Under the pieces are notes generated by a model. It did no database searches. It was not told the DNA's origin and was given only the letters and a program-made list of their open reading frames with translations. Made by a program: the position numbers and the translations under genes. This document shows positions 1-7,853 of a stretch of DNA of 43,414 nt, piece by piece. The DNA is from JAIRNF01 sp031550925 (GTDB taxonomy: Bacteria > Bacteroidota > Bacteroidia > Bacteroidales > UBA932). The stretch's first letter is position 1. Each line of letters starts with the position of its first letter. The DNA is taken from the NCBI GenBank assembly GCA_031550925.1, contig JAVBOE010000090.1:1-43414 (forward strand), written 5' to 3'.

Positions 1-25
1 ATGTGGTTCAAATTCCCCACAATAC

Positions 26-58
26 AAAAACCGCACCCGGTATATACCGGGTGCGGTT
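26..58 (-). terminator. Rho-independent terminator of tRNA-His
   Basis: A perfect 26-base palindrome (31-56; half-site CCGCACCCGGTAT) is followed on the minus strand by a run of five T (26-30). It lies just downstream of the minus-strand tRNA-His, so it most likely ends that transcript. Read on the plus strand it is followed only by TTTG. Confidence 0.8.
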
Positions 59-60
59 TG

Positions 61-135
61 GGTGAAAGAGGGGATTCGAACCCCCGACCTCTAGAGCCAC
101 AATCTAGCGCTCTAACCAACTGAGCTACAATCACC
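61..135 (-). tRNA. tRNA-His (GTG)
   Basis: The reverse complement folds as a tRNA: D arm GCTC/GAGC, anticodon stem CTAGA/TCTAG around loop TTGTGGC with anticodon GTG, and a T arm with loop TTCGAAT. The extra 5' G (G-1) opposite C73 is the identity element of bacterial tRNA-His. CCA is not encoded. The acceptor stem has two adjacent T-T oppositions (pairs 5-68 and 6-67), which is odd for this tRNA. Confidence 0.93.
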
Positions 136-164
136 ATTTATTGGGCAATTTGAATTGCGTGGGG

Positions 165-172
165 CAAAAGTA
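165..172 (-). promoter_or_regulatory. Promoter -7 box for tRNA-His
   Basis: TACTTTTG on the minus strand matches the Bacteroidota -7 consensus TAnnTTTG. It lies 30 bases upstream of the tRNA 5' end. No clear -33 TTTG is seen. Confidence 0.5.
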
Positions 173-249
173 GTGTTTTTCTTTAAAAAAGAAAAATTCG
201 GGCTAAACCTTTGGTTGTTTTTTATATCTAACCTTCGAAAGATTTTTTT

Positions 250-257
250 TAGTTTTG
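250..257 (+). promoter_or_regulatory. Promoter -7 box for the efflux operon
   Basis: TAGTTTTG matches TAnnTTTG and lies 60 bases before the adaptor gene at 318. The -33 element is unclear, so the match rests on the -7 box alone. Confidence 0.45.
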
Positions 258-317
258 TATGGTTAAGGGGTAACCCAACTGATACACAAGCATAAGTAAT
301 TATCCAACCATTCTTGC

Positions 318-1871
318 ATGAAAAAGAAAAAAATTATTTATCTGTCGCTGGCTGCCGTTGTTATTATTATTGCAGCAATTATCATTTTTTCTTCATCCTC
401 TAAAGTAGAGGAGCAAAAGGTAAAAGTTCTGAAAGGTGATTTCGAGATTGTGGTTACCACCTCCGGCGAGCTGGTAGCACCTAACAGTGTTAACATTACC
501 GGTCCTGTAGAGTTACAAGGACGTAATATGCGAGGTGTTAGCGATATTAAGATTCTGGATATGATAGCCGAAGGTACGGTTGTAAATGAAGGTGACTATG
601 TTGCAACACTTGACCCATCTACCGTTCAGACCCGCTTAAAAGACCTTGATGCTGAAGTAGAGAACTATAAAGGGCAGCTTGAGCGGGCGCAGCTGGATAC
701 CTCGCTTAACCTTCGTACAATCCGTAATAACATTAAGAACCTAGAGTTTGATGTTGAAGAGAAAAAGATAACGGTAGATCAATCTATATACGAACCACCT
801 GCAACACAGCGTCAAGCACAGAATGCTTTAGATAAGGCTATTCGCGAGCTCGAACAGGAGCGGCGCAACTATAAGCTTAAGGTAGATCAGGCTATTGCGC
901 AAGTTAGCGAAGTGCAGGTTAACTTCGCCCGCGCGCGGACAGAGTACAACGGAATGGTTGATGTGCTCAGTCGTTTCAATGTCCGCGCCCCTAGCGCAGG
1001 TATGGTTATATACTATAAAACGTATAGCGGCGATAAGCGCAAAACGGGTTCTACCATCAGCCCTTGGGATTTGACCATTGCTACGCTGCCGGATTTTTCG
1101 GTAATGGACTCGAAAACCTACGTAAACGAAATAGATATCAGCAAGATTAAGAATAATCAGGAAGTGCGCGTTGGTATCGATGCTTTTCCCGATAAAAAAT
1201 ATACAGGACAGGTAATATCTGTTGCAAACGTTGGCGAACAGCTGAAAAATGCAGATGCTAAAGTTTTTGAAGTAGTTATTCGTCTTAAAGGAACAGACCC
1301 TATTCTTCGTCCAGCAATGACTACCTCTAACCAGATTGTTACTGCTTCGTTTAAAGATGTGGTTTATATTCCTATCGAAGCCTTGTTTGGCAACGATACT
1401 ATGACATATGTATATAAAACCAACGGCGTACAGCAAGTTGTTGTTGCCGGAGAAATGAACGAAAACTATCGCATTATTGAGCAGGGTCTGCAAGAAGGTG
1501 ATGAGCTTTACCTGTCGGCACCGGAGAATGTAGAAAAGTTTAAGCTGGTAGGCGAAGAGTTCGTGCCAATTATAAAGCAGCGTAAGGTAGAAAAAGAACG
1601 CGAAGATCAGCTGCGTTTAGAAGAGGCTCAAAAGGCAGAAGAAGCTCGTAGAAATGCCCGTCAGAATTTTAGAGGAGCAGGCGGTCGTAATGGCGGAGCC
1701 CAAGGAGGAATGCCGCAAGGGATATCTATGCAAGGAGGGACTTCGCAAGGTGCGAGTGGAACACAACAAATGACTCGTTCGCGAGGACAGCAGGCTCAAT
1801 CCGGCGACTCAACACAACGCAGAAGGCCTCAACGTTCGGCAGACTCAACACAAGTTAGAAAGACAGAGTAA
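318..1871 (+). CDS. Periplasmic adaptor (MacA/HlyD-type membrane fusion protein)
   Basis: This is the adaptor that links an inner-membrane transporter to a TolC-like channel across the periplasm. The 517-residue protein has a Lys-rich N-terminus and one membrane anchor (about residues 5-24). A barrel-sandwich half, a long helical hairpin (about 100-215) and the returning beta-barrel region (about 250-350) follow. The last ~90 residues are an R/G/Q-rich, probably disordered tail with the word DSTQ twice. It is followed within 100 bases each by an FtsX-type permease and a TolC gene in the same direction, which supports a MacAB-TolC-like complex. The substrate cannot be read from sequence. The tail is unusual compared with textbook MacA, though Gly/Gln-rich tails occur in Bacteroidota adaptors. 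Confidence 0.88.
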   Translation: MKKKKIIYLSLAAVVIIIAAIIIFSSSSKVEEQKVKVLKGDFEIVVTTSGELVAPNSVNITGPVELQGRNMRGVSDIKILDMIAEGTVVNEGDYVATLDPSTVQTRLKDLDAEVENYKGQLERAQLDTSLNLRTIRNNIKNLEFDVEEKKITVDQSIYEPPATQRQAQNALDKAIRELEQERRNYKLKVDQAIAQVSEVQVNFARARTEYNGMVDVLSRFNVRAPSAGMVIYYKTYSGDKRKTGSTISPWDLTIATLPDFSVMDSKTYVNEIDISKIKNNQEVRVGIDAFPDKKYTGQVISVANVGEQLKNADAKVFEVVIRLKGTDPILRPAMTTSNQIVTASFKDVVYIPIEALFGNDTMTYVYKTNGVQQVVVAGEMNENYRIIEQGLQEGDELYLSAPENVEKFKLVGEEFVPIIKQRKVEKEREDQLRLEEAQKAEEARRNARQNFRGAGGRNGGAQGGMPQGISMQGGTSQGASGTQQMTRSRGQQAQSGDSTQRRRPQRSADSTQVRKTE

Positions 1872-1924
1872 AGAATACCTCGACAAAAAAGATTTGCGTT
1901 TTATGGTTTATAAAAAAGACGGCT

Positions 1925-3295
1925 ATGTTTAGCTTTTGGAGCAGGTATATGCACGATATCGTTATTGCCATGGAGGCAATAATGGGCAACAAGCTTAAGT
2001 CGATGCTTACGGCTTTGGGTATTATCTTTGGTGTGGCTGCCGTTATCAGCATGATGGCTATTGGAAACGGGGCCCAGCAGGAGATTTTGGAGCAGATAAA
2101 AATGGTAGGGGTAAATAATATTGTTGTTGTGCCCGTTCTTTCATCCGATGAATCTGACGACTCTTCAGAAGGGGGGGAGAGCCAAGTAAAAAAATTCTCT
2201 CCCGGACTTACGCTTGCCGATGCGCAGGCGATAAAAGATATACTACCTAGCGTACAACGTATAAGTCCCGAAGTGACCGTAGATTCGTATGTTATTCGTG
2301 ACGGACGGCGCTATTCGGCTAAGATGACAGGTGTTTCTGTCGATTTCTTTAGCCTCTACAACCTTCCGCTAGCAGAAGGTACATATTTTACCGAAGAGCA
2401 GGATGAGCAAGGCTTACCGGTGTGCGTAATCGGGCAAAATATCAAAACAAAATTCTTTAACCAAGTTGATCCTATTGGTCAGCAGCTGAAGTTTGGTAAC
2501 CTATGGCTTAAAGTTGTTGGTGTGCTTGAGTCAAGCGAAATGACAGTAAGTACTTTTGAAAATACAGGGGTAAACGTATATAACGATAACGTTTTCATTC
2601 CAATCAAAACGATGCTGATGCGTTACCAGAACCGTGCGTTGGCAAACTCCAAGAAAAGCGAAAATGCTGTTTCTTTCAGAGGAGGCGGAATGCGCTTTGT
2701 CATACAAGCGTCAAGTACTGCAAGTACTGAGGCTTCCAAGAACTACCATCAGCTCGACCGTATTATTGTACAGGTAAAAGAAACGGAAATGCTTAACTCT
2801 TCGATGGAGGTACTTAGCCGCATGATGTATCGCCGCCATCAAGGAGTGGAGGACTACCAAATTACCGTACCCGAAATGCTACTGAAACAGCAGCAACGCA
2901 CAAAAGATGTTTTTAACATTGTGCTTGGCGCTATTGCGGGTATATCATTACTTGTAGGTGGTATCGGTATTATGAATATCATGTTTGCTTCGGTTATGGA
3001 GCGTATTAAAGAAATTGGTACACGTTTGGCTATCGGGGCCAAGAAAAAAGATATAATCGTTCAATTCTTGTCAGAGGCAGTACTTATCAGCGTTTCAGGA
3101 GGGCTGATAGGCGTAATACTCGGTGTTACGTTGGCAAGTATTATCACTTCTGTTTTTGAAATAAAGACGATTGTCTCGGGCGTGTCTGTGGTGGTTGCTT
3201 TTGGTGTATCGGCTTTTGTCGGTATAGTATTCGGTTACGCACCTGCAAAACGGGCTGCAGAAAAAGACCCAATAGAATCGTTAAGGTACGAATAG
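1925..3295 (+). CDS. ABC transporter permease, MacB/FtsX family
   Basis: This 456-residue inner-membrane protein has the MacB layout. A membrane helix near 27-47 follows the typical start (GNKLKSMLTALGIIFG), then comes a large periplasmic domain (about 48-330), and three more helices (about 333-357, 385-408, 418-442). The stretch GGIGIMNIMFASVMERIKEIG is the signature of the FtsX core. There is no Walker A motif, so the ATPase must be a separate protein, and none is encoded in this window. It sits between the adaptor and TolC genes. The family typically exports peptides, lipoproteins or macrolides by mechanotransmission; the substrate here is unknown. Confidence 0.9.
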   Translation: MFSFWSRYMHDIVIAMEAIMGNKLKSMLTALGIIFGVAAVISMMAIGNGAQQEILEQIKMVGVNNIVVVPVLSSDESDDSSEGGESQVKKFSPGLTLADAQAIKDILPSVQRISPEVTVDSYVIRDGRRYSAKMTGVSVDFFSLYNLPLAEGTYFTEEQDEQGLPVCVIGQNIKTKFFNQVDPIGQQLKFGNLWLKVVGVLESSEMTVSTFENTGVNVYNDNVFIPIKTMLMRYQNRALANSKKSENAVSFRGGGMRFVIQASSTASTEASKNYHQLDRIIVQVKETEMLNSSMEVLSRMMYRRHQGVEDYQITVPEMLLKQQQRTKDVFNIVLGAIAGISLLVGGIGIMNIMFASVMERIKEIGTRLAIGAKKKDIIVQFLSEAVLISVSGGLIGVILGVTLASIITSVFEIKTIVSGVSVVVAFGVSAFVGIVFGYAPAKRAAEKDPIESLRYE

Positions 3296-3391
3296 TTGAA
3301 AGTATACTAATGAAAAAATGTATTAATGAAAAGATTTTCGAAGAGCGAATAAGCTTATATTGCTGCATTTTTAAATTATCTTTTTAAGAGT

Positions 3392-4909
3392 ATGATCAGA
3401 ATATTATTCAAAAGTTGTATTGTATTTATAGTAGCTATTGTGTCTTGTAATACAGCATATTCGCAAGCTAAATACAACTATAAGCTTACGTTGGAAGAGG
3501 TAATAAATTTGGCGCACGACCAATCTCCCAATGCCATACAGGCAAAGCATACCTTTCGCTCCAGCTACTGGGAGTTTGTGAGCTATAAGGCAAACTTTTT
3601 ACCCAGCTTGGTTTTAAGCGGAGATGCTCCGTCTTTTTCAAAAAGAATTGAGAATATAAAAACTACAAATGCCGACGGAAGCGTATCGTATGTTCCCTCA
3701 TCAGAATTCTCAAATACGCTGTTTGGTTCATTGTCAATAAATCAGAATGTGCCGTTTACCGGAGGTACGTTTTCTATCAGCTCCGATTTGCAGCGTGTGG
3801 ATAGGTTTTCGGGCAGCTTAAGCAATAAAGAATCTACCAGCTATATAAGTAACCCTATCAGTGTTACTTATAGGCAGTCGCTTTTTGGTGTAAATACGTT
3901 TAAGTGGGATAAGAAAATAGAGCCGCTTAAGTACGAAGCAGCTAAGCGTACGTACTTAACCGATATGGAAGGTGTATCGATACAGGCTATCCGGCTTTTC
4001 TTCAACCTGGCTGCCGCTCAGCAAGACTTGGCTACAGCCGAGTTTAACTACCACAATAACGATACGCTTTATAAGATTTCTAACGGTCGATATAATATCG
4101 GAACTATTGGAGAGAACGATTTGCTACAATCGGAGCTTTCTTTTATGGATGCCCATTCGGCCCTTAATCAGGCAGAATACAACCTTAATTCGGCCAAGAA
4201 TAGGTTGCGTTCGTTTTTAGGGTTTAATGAGCAGGTGGTTGTAGAAATCGTTATTCCTACCGAGGTGCCAAAGGTTGTGCTATCGTTAGGGCAGGTGTTA
4301 ACCCTTTCAAAAGAAAATAGCCCTAATATTTTGGCCTACAGGCGGCGACTTATAGAGGCGGAGCGAGCGGTTGCCGAAGCGCGTGCCAGCAGGGGTTTTC
4401 AGGCAGACTTGTCGCTATCGTTCGGTCTGAATCAGCGGAGTGAGGATTTTAACAGTGCATACACATCTCCCGATGATATGGAAACCGCCAGAATCAGCCT
4501 TTCGATTCCTATTCTTGACTGGGGACGAGGTAAGGGTCGCGTAAAGATGGCGCAATCTAAGCAGGAACTTGAGCAGGCTAAGGTTCAACAGGAAGAAATT
4601 GACTTTGAACAGGATGTTATCCTGAAAGTCCAGCAGTTTAATATGCAGGATATGCAGTATAAGATAGCTGCCAAAGCCGATACAGTTTCGCAGCTGCGTT
4701 ACGATGTAACGAAAAAACGTTACCTGATAGATAAGGTTACCATTACAGATATGAATAACGCACAGAGCGACAGAGACCGCTCTACGGCACGCTATGTAAC
4801 AGAGCTGCATAACTACTGGAACTACTACTACACCATACGCCAGCTTGCTCTCTTCGATTTTATTAATAATAAGCCGCTGGATGTTGATTTTGATACGCTG
4901 ATTAAGTAA
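3392..4909 (+). CDS. TolC-family outer membrane efflux protein
   Basis: This is the outer-membrane exit duct of the tripartite system. The 505-residue protein has a signal peptide (about 1-25, ending in AYSQ) and two OEP repeats. Each repeat begins with a similar helix entry (TLEEVINLAHDQSPNA near residue 33 and the related LGQVLTLSKENSPNI about halfway along). Long Gln/Glu/Ala-rich helical segments follow, including DWGRGKGRVKMAQSKQELEQA in the second repeat. It closes the operon 96 bases after the permease and is followed by a strong terminator. The fold assignment is secure; the cargo is not. Confidence 0.9.
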   Translation: MIRILFKSCIVFIVAIVSCNTAYSQAKYNYKLTLEEVINLAHDQSPNAIQAKHTFRSSYWEFVSYKANFLPSLVLSGDAPSFSKRIENIKTTNADGSVSYVPSSEFSNTLFGSLSINQNVPFTGGTFSISSDLQRVDRFSGSLSNKESTSYISNPISVTYRQSLFGVNTFKWDKKIEPLKYEAAKRTYLTDMEGVSIQAIRLFFNLAAAQQDLATAEFNYHNNDTLYKISNGRYNIGTIGENDLLQSELSFMDAHSALNQAEYNLNSAKNRLRSFLGFNEQVVVEIVIPTEVPKVVLSLGQVLTLSKENSPNILAYRRRLIEAERAVAEARASRGFQADLSLSFGLNQRSEDFNSAYTSPDDMETARISLSIPILDWGRGKGRVKMAQSKQELEQAKVQQEEIDFEQDVILKVQQFNMQDMQYKIAAKADTVSQLRYDVTKKRYLIDKVTITDMNNAQSDRDRSTARYVTELHNYWNYYYTIRQLALFDFINNKPLDVDFDTLIK

Positions 4910-4935
4910 AAATATGGACTTGTTTTTTTAGGGGA

Positions 4936-4971
4936 ATAGGGCTTAAGAAAAATCTTAAGCCCTATTTTTTT
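4936..4971 (+). terminator. Rho-independent terminator after tolC
   Basis: A 12-bp perfect stem (ATAGGGCTTAAG paired with CTTAAGCCCTAT, 6-base loop) is followed by seven T. It closes the three-gene efflux operon 26 bases after the stop codon. Confidence 0.9.
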
Positions 4972-4988
4972 GATAGAATAGCATTACA

Positions 4989-5032
4989 AACCACATAGGA
5001 CACATAGAAAAGAGTTAAAAGTTATGTGGCTT
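4989..5032. repeat. Dispersed palindromic repeat, AACCACATAG family (copy 1)
   Basis: Imperfect inverted repeat with ends AACCACATA and TATGTGGCTT around an A-rich centre that repeats ACATAG. A related element lies at 15121-15183. No coding potential is seen in this gap (4972-5115). Confidence 0.5.
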
Positions 5033-5115
5033 TTCGTTCGGCTAAGTCTTGCTATTGTGCAGGTTTATTATCAACCGAGTTTTAATCGAAAACATAGCAA
5101 TAGGTTAATAGTTCA

Positions 5116-5634
5116 CTATATGCTTTGTCCAGAAGAACTGCTTACGAGGTACTGATATTTGCTATCTTTACCTTCTGCAGGTGCTTTAATTGTAGCACTT
5201 ACAAGTTTTGCTGTAATATTACTTGCTGGTATGCTTGTGTTAACAAAGCTGGAACTGTTTCCTTTTGTTATTTGTACGGTAAATGTTACTGTTGTGGAAG
5301 AAGAAGAGTTTAAGTTCCCATCAGGATTATACTTTACCTTATACTCTATGCTTACATTAGACTCCACAGCTTTTACTGCCCAAACTACAAGTTTTTTTGT
5401 AAATGTATTGAGCCCTTCATGCCAAAAAAAATCTATTTGGAGATTAATCTGATTACTCTCTAAAGTTGTTCCAGAACTACTGGCATTCAATACATACCAA
5501 TCCGTTCCGTTGCTGACACCTGAGCCAACACCAAACGCTCTCCAGCTACTACCATCATACATTTTTTGGTCTTTGAGGCTTTTCCATTGGCTACCCGTAT
5601 ATATTTGTATATCTTTTGCTTCTTTTGTTGCCAT
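5116..5634 (-). CDS. Phage-tail-associated-like protein, unknown function
   Basis: I do not recognise a named family for this 172-residue protein. It has no signal peptide or membrane segment. Near the N-terminus are two short repeats with the pattern Y-x-G-S-x-W (IYTGSQWKSL and MYDGSSWRAF), a pattern I associate with distal-tail and appendage proteins of Bacteroidota phages. The remainder is Ser/Thr/Asn/Val-rich and predicted to be beta-structured. It starts 13 bases after the stop of the phage-tail-like gene upstream, in a different frame with its own ATG, so the two are probably co-transcribed. It is best read as the second gene of a small phage-derived or phage-like cassette. Confidence 0.6.
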   Translation of the reverse strand: MATKEAKDIQIYTGSQWKSLKDQKMYDGSSWRAFGVGSGVSNGTDWYVLNASSSGTTLESNQINLQIDFFWHEGLNTFTKKLVVWAVKAVESNVSIEYKVKYNPDGNLNSSSSTTVTFTVQITKGNSSSFVNTSIPASNITAKLVSATIKAPAEGKDSKYQYLVSSSSGQSI

Positions 5635-5647
5635 AAGGAATACGGTT

Positions 5648-6346
5648 TTAGGATGTTTTAATAAAAATGTCGCCTTTTTTCATACCCGATGCCGGTGGAT
5701 TTCCCGTACCGGTTGTTACTGTGGGAAGCCCTGAAATTTCGGAAGCAGAGTAAGATGGTTTAATTGATCGCTTTGCCCAATCATAAACATCTGAAGCAGG
5801 AAGAGATGTTGGAATGTCTGAAAGCATTGCAATATCCTCTGGTGCTGGAGACCAGTCTGTAGCAACATTTCCTTTCTCTAACTTAATACTACTAATTGCC
5901 AACCAAGCGTCACCTGCATTGTGAATTCCAAAACGAAGTTGTACAGTACTAACATCTATCGGAGTAGTAAATGTAAATACTCCTTTCGTCCACACACTTT
6001 TATTTGGATTAAAGCCCATTGGCACAAATTCATCTGTGTCAAAACGTATGAAACTAGAGTTCCCACTAACCGCTCCCCCTATCCTATAGTAGAAACTAAG
6101 AGTATAGGTCTCTTGGGGTAGAACGAAAATGCATGGTTCTAAATAATAGTAGTTATCCCCAACAACAGATGAAAAGGCATGTATGTATTTTCTTCCTTCA
6201 ATCGCATTCAAATCTATCCACTGACTATCACGTATCATTACGTATTCATTAAATCCACTACTACGAATACACTTTAATGCTCCTCTTGTAAAACTTGTAT
6301 CTGGAACCAGGTTTCGCCCACCAATTTGTAAATCGTCAATTGTCAT
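5648..6346 (-). CDS. Phage tail / minor structural-like protein with carbohydrate-binding-like domain
   Basis: The protein opens with IGGRNLVPDTSF, continues as a jelly-roll-like region, and closes that domain with IKLEKGNVATDWSPAPED. That pair of motifs is typical of tail-fibre and minor structural proteins of phages. The following DVYDWAKRSIKPSYSASEISGLP is also a recurring tail-fibre phrase. At 232 residues it is far shorter than intact tail proteins and lacks their N-terminal tail-attachment part, so it is a fragment or a stand-alone module. There is no signal peptide. It has its own TAnnTTTG promoter and a hairpin in the leader. No capsid, terminase or integrase gene is near. Confidence 0.7.
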   Translation of the reverse strand: MTIDDLQIGGRNLVPDTSFTRGALKCIRSSGFNEYVMIRDSQWIDLNAIEGRKYIHAFSSVVGDNYYYLEPCIFVLPQETYTLSFYYRIGGAVSGNSSFIRFDTDEFVPMGFNPNKSVWTKGVFTFTTPIDVSTVQLRFGIHNAGDAWLAISSIKLEKGNVATDWSPAPEDIAMLSDIPTSLPASDVYDWAKRSIKPSYSASEISGLPTVTTGTGNPPASGMKKGDIFIKTS

Positions 6347-6378
6347 TTTTTATTGTTTTTAATGATTAATAATTTCGC

Positions 6379-6405
6379 TCAACCGCATGCGCGCTATGCG
6401 GTTGA
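6379..6405 (-). promoter_or_regulatory. Inverted repeat at the start of the phage-tail-like transcript
   Basis: A 10-bp perfect inverted repeat (TCAACCGCAT / ATGCGGTTGA, 7-base spacer). It begins about where transcription from the -7 box at 6411-6418 should start and lies 33 bases before the ATG. It could be an operator for the adjacent XRE regulator or a 5' mRNA hairpin. It lacks a T-run, so it is not a typical terminator. Confidence 0.6.
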
Positions 6406-6410
6406 TGGCA

Positions 6411-6418
6411 CAAAGATA
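6411..6418 (-). promoter_or_regulatory. Promoter -7 box for the phage-tail-like genes
   Basis: TATCTTTG on the minus strand matches TAnnTTTG exactly, 65 bases before the ATG at 6346. A TTTG lies only 10 bases upstream, too close for a normal -33 element. Confidence 0.5.
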
Positions 6419-6511
6419 CCCCACAGAACAAAGCGATGTATGAAGAGTTTTGTTCATACAAGCTACTGGCAAGAATTCGCTATCTTTACTTGCTGTTATC
6501 AAGCATTCTAG

Positions 6512-6544
6512 AAAAACAAAAAAGGAGAGCCAAAGCCCTCCTTT
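6512..6544 (-). terminator. Rho-independent terminator of the XRE regulator
   Basis: On the minus strand AAAGGAG pairs with CTCCTTT around a 10-base loop and is followed by TTTGTTTTT. It lies 20 bases past the regulator's stop, so the regulator and the downstream phage-tail-like genes are probably separate transcripts. Confidence 0.8.
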
Positions 6545-6564
6545 ACTATATTGTTTATATAAAG

Positions 6565-7050
6565 TTATCTCTTACTACCCAGCCTTCTATCAATATCCTC
6601 GAACAGCTTAATGAGGTAGGTGTTGCGCTCCTGCTCGTTTTTTAGCATTTGTTCAAATAATGTTTCTTTTTCCTTACAAAGCTTTAGTACTTCGTCAAGA
6701 GGGTTATTGATTTGGTCTCCTGAAACTAAATTGTTTGTACTACCATTTTCAAAGGTATTGCCAACGCTACTTACGCTACCATCCTCAAAGGTGTTGTTAT
6801 TTACCGTCATGGGCTTGGCAACAAGCGTAACCTCGTTATCTCGTATGTCTTCCAGCGTGTAGCCAAACAGCTTGGCAAACTTTACAAGCACATCGTCCTC
6901 TATATGCTCCAAGTCTTCCAACTTGGATATTTGCGACTGCGAGTAGCCCACGCACTGCCCAAGGGCATCTTGCGTCATACGGTTAAACCCCTCCCTTAAT
7001 CGCATTATGTTTCGTCCGTGGTGTACCTTCGGTTTTGCTGCTACAGTCAT
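6565..7050 (-). CDS. XRE-family HTH transcriptional regulator
   Basis: The 161-residue protein has an N-terminal Cro/C1-type helix-turn-helix (about residues 12-70; core MTQDALGQCVGYSQSQISKLE). A linker follows that contains the word NTFE-D/N-GS twice (about 88-105), and then a charged helix likely to form a coiled coil (about 120-158). This layout is common in Bacteroidota phage and mobile-element regulators. It lies upstream of two phage-tail-like genes in the same direction but is separated from them by a terminator. The 10-bp palindrome at 6379-6405 is a plausible target. Its own role, activator or repressor, cannot be told. Confidence 0.85.
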   Translation of the reverse strand: MTVAAKPKVHHGRNIMRLREGFNRMTQDALGQCVGYSQSQISKLEDLEHIEDDVLVKFAKLFGYTLEDIRDNEVTLVAKPMTVNNNTFEDGSVSSVGNTFENGSTNNLVSGDQINNPLDEVLKLCKEKETLFEQMLKNEQERNTYLIKLFEDIDRRLGSKR

Positions 7051-7073
7051 AGCTATCGTTTTTATGTGATATA

Positions 7074-7081
7074 CAAATGTA
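7074..7081 (-). promoter_or_regulatory. Promoter -7 box for the XRE regulator
   Basis: TACATTTG on the minus strand matches TAnnTTTG, 23 bases before the ATG at 7050. No convincing -33 motif is seen. Confidence 0.5.
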
Positions 7082-7198
7082 AAAAACTTACGATTTGTTT
7101 CGCTAATTGCAAGAATATTTCATTCCACAAAAATAATATATTATTCTAATCTTGTTGGGTGTCTTTTAACAATACTATTTTTCTTTGTACGGCTGCTG

Positions 7199-7274
7199 TT
7201 TACCCCTAAATCCCCTGAAGGGGACTTTAAATCTGCACTTTCAGAAAGTCCCCTTCAGGGGATTTAGGGGTAAA
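7199..7274. repeat. 30-bp perfect inverted repeat, CCCCTAAATCCCC family (copy 1)
   Basis: Arms at 7199-7228 and 7245-7274 are perfect reverse complements around a 16-base loop. Weaker pairing extends outward (GCTGCTG... / ...AAGCAG). A degenerate copy is at 39748-39822. It fills most of the gap before the gene at 7331. Confidence 0.9.
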
Positions 7275-7330
7275 TAAGCAGAAGGTAACAGTATGCAGTT
7301 TGATATACAATACTAACGCTAGCCTTTTAT

Positions 7331-7795
7331 ATGTTTAAGCGAGCCAAGAAAAAGCGGGAAGAACAGGAAGAAGAAGCTGCCGTTGTAGATCACATTATAC
7401 GAACCTATGCTGAAGAGGGCGAATCGGAGCAAAAATTGCTCGTCCATATAGCCGAGCATGTGGGCAAGCAGCTGGAAAAAGAGGAGCTGCTCGAATCGCT
7501 CGACAGATATAATGCGCTGCTATACGAGAATCCCATTTTCGACAGCTTTAAGAAGCGGCTGTTCGGCACGGCTAAAGACCAATACATACTAACCCATTTG
7601 GAGCTCTCCCTATGCTTTCTGATAACTACGGGTAAGTATTATCCCGAGGTTATAGCCGATATACTATGGATAGATAGGGCGCGCTTGAGAGATGCGGTAC
7701 AATCGCTGGAGGGAAAGCTAAGCAAGGGAAGGTATCGCCTACCTAAAAGCTATAAGGTCATGCAGCCTTTGGTTTACGAGTACTGTGGGCTGTAG
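7331..7795 (+). CDS. Hypothetical protein with a degenerate LuxR-like HTH
   Basis: I do not recognise a named family. The 154-residue protein begins with a highly charged K/R/E stretch (MFKRAKKKREEQEEE) and is probably cytoplasmic. Residues ~92-132 (from LELSLCFLITTGKYYP to AVQSLEGKL) follow the spacing of the LuxR/GerE helix-turn-helix seen at the end of many Bacteroidota TPR regulators. The usual conserved residues are poorly kept. It lies between two palindromic repeat elements without obvious operon partners. A diverged regulator is the best guess; no function is claimed. Confidence 0.55.
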   Translation: MFKRAKKKREEQEEEAAVVDHIIRTYAEEGESEQKLLVHIAEHVGKQLEKEELLESLDRYNALLYENPIFDSFKKRLFGTAKDQYILTHLELSLCFLITTGKYYPEVIADILWIDRARLRDAVQSLEGKLSKGRYRLPKSYKVMQPLVYEYCGL

Positions 7796-7803
7796 GTTAA
7801 GTG

Positions 7804-7830
7804 GCACGATATGCGTATCAAATATCATGA
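7804..7830. repeat. Dispersed repeat, CACGATATGCGTATCA family (copy 1)
   Basis: Shares CACGATATGCGTATCAA and TATCATGA with 42979-43010, and matches the reverse complement of 17671-17702 more loosely. A partial copy follows at about 7898-7915. Confidence 0.75.
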
Positions 7831-7853
7831 CATGCGATAGGTAAAAGAGCGTC

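Noticed and set aside
1..24. GGTTCAAATTCC resembling a tRNA T-arm at the left edge
   Set aside because: The flanking bases do not form a 5-bp T-stem, though TGTGG/CCACA can form a simple hairpin; too little sequence to support a truncated tRNA.
828..1493. Minus-strand open frame opposite the adaptor gene
   Set aside because: It lies inside a well-supported gene and its translation shows no family features.
5116..6346. The two phage-tail-like genes as one frameshifted gene
   Set aside because: The second has its own ATG after 13 bases, and each reads as a separate module; still possible but unsupported.
6436..6645. 69-codon plus-strand frame between the phage-tail-like and XRE genes
   Set aside because: It overlaps the XRE gene and its terminator, and no domain is seen.
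7199..7274. CRISPR repeat
   Set aside because: Only a single inverted pair with no regularly spaced direct repeats or cas genes nearby.
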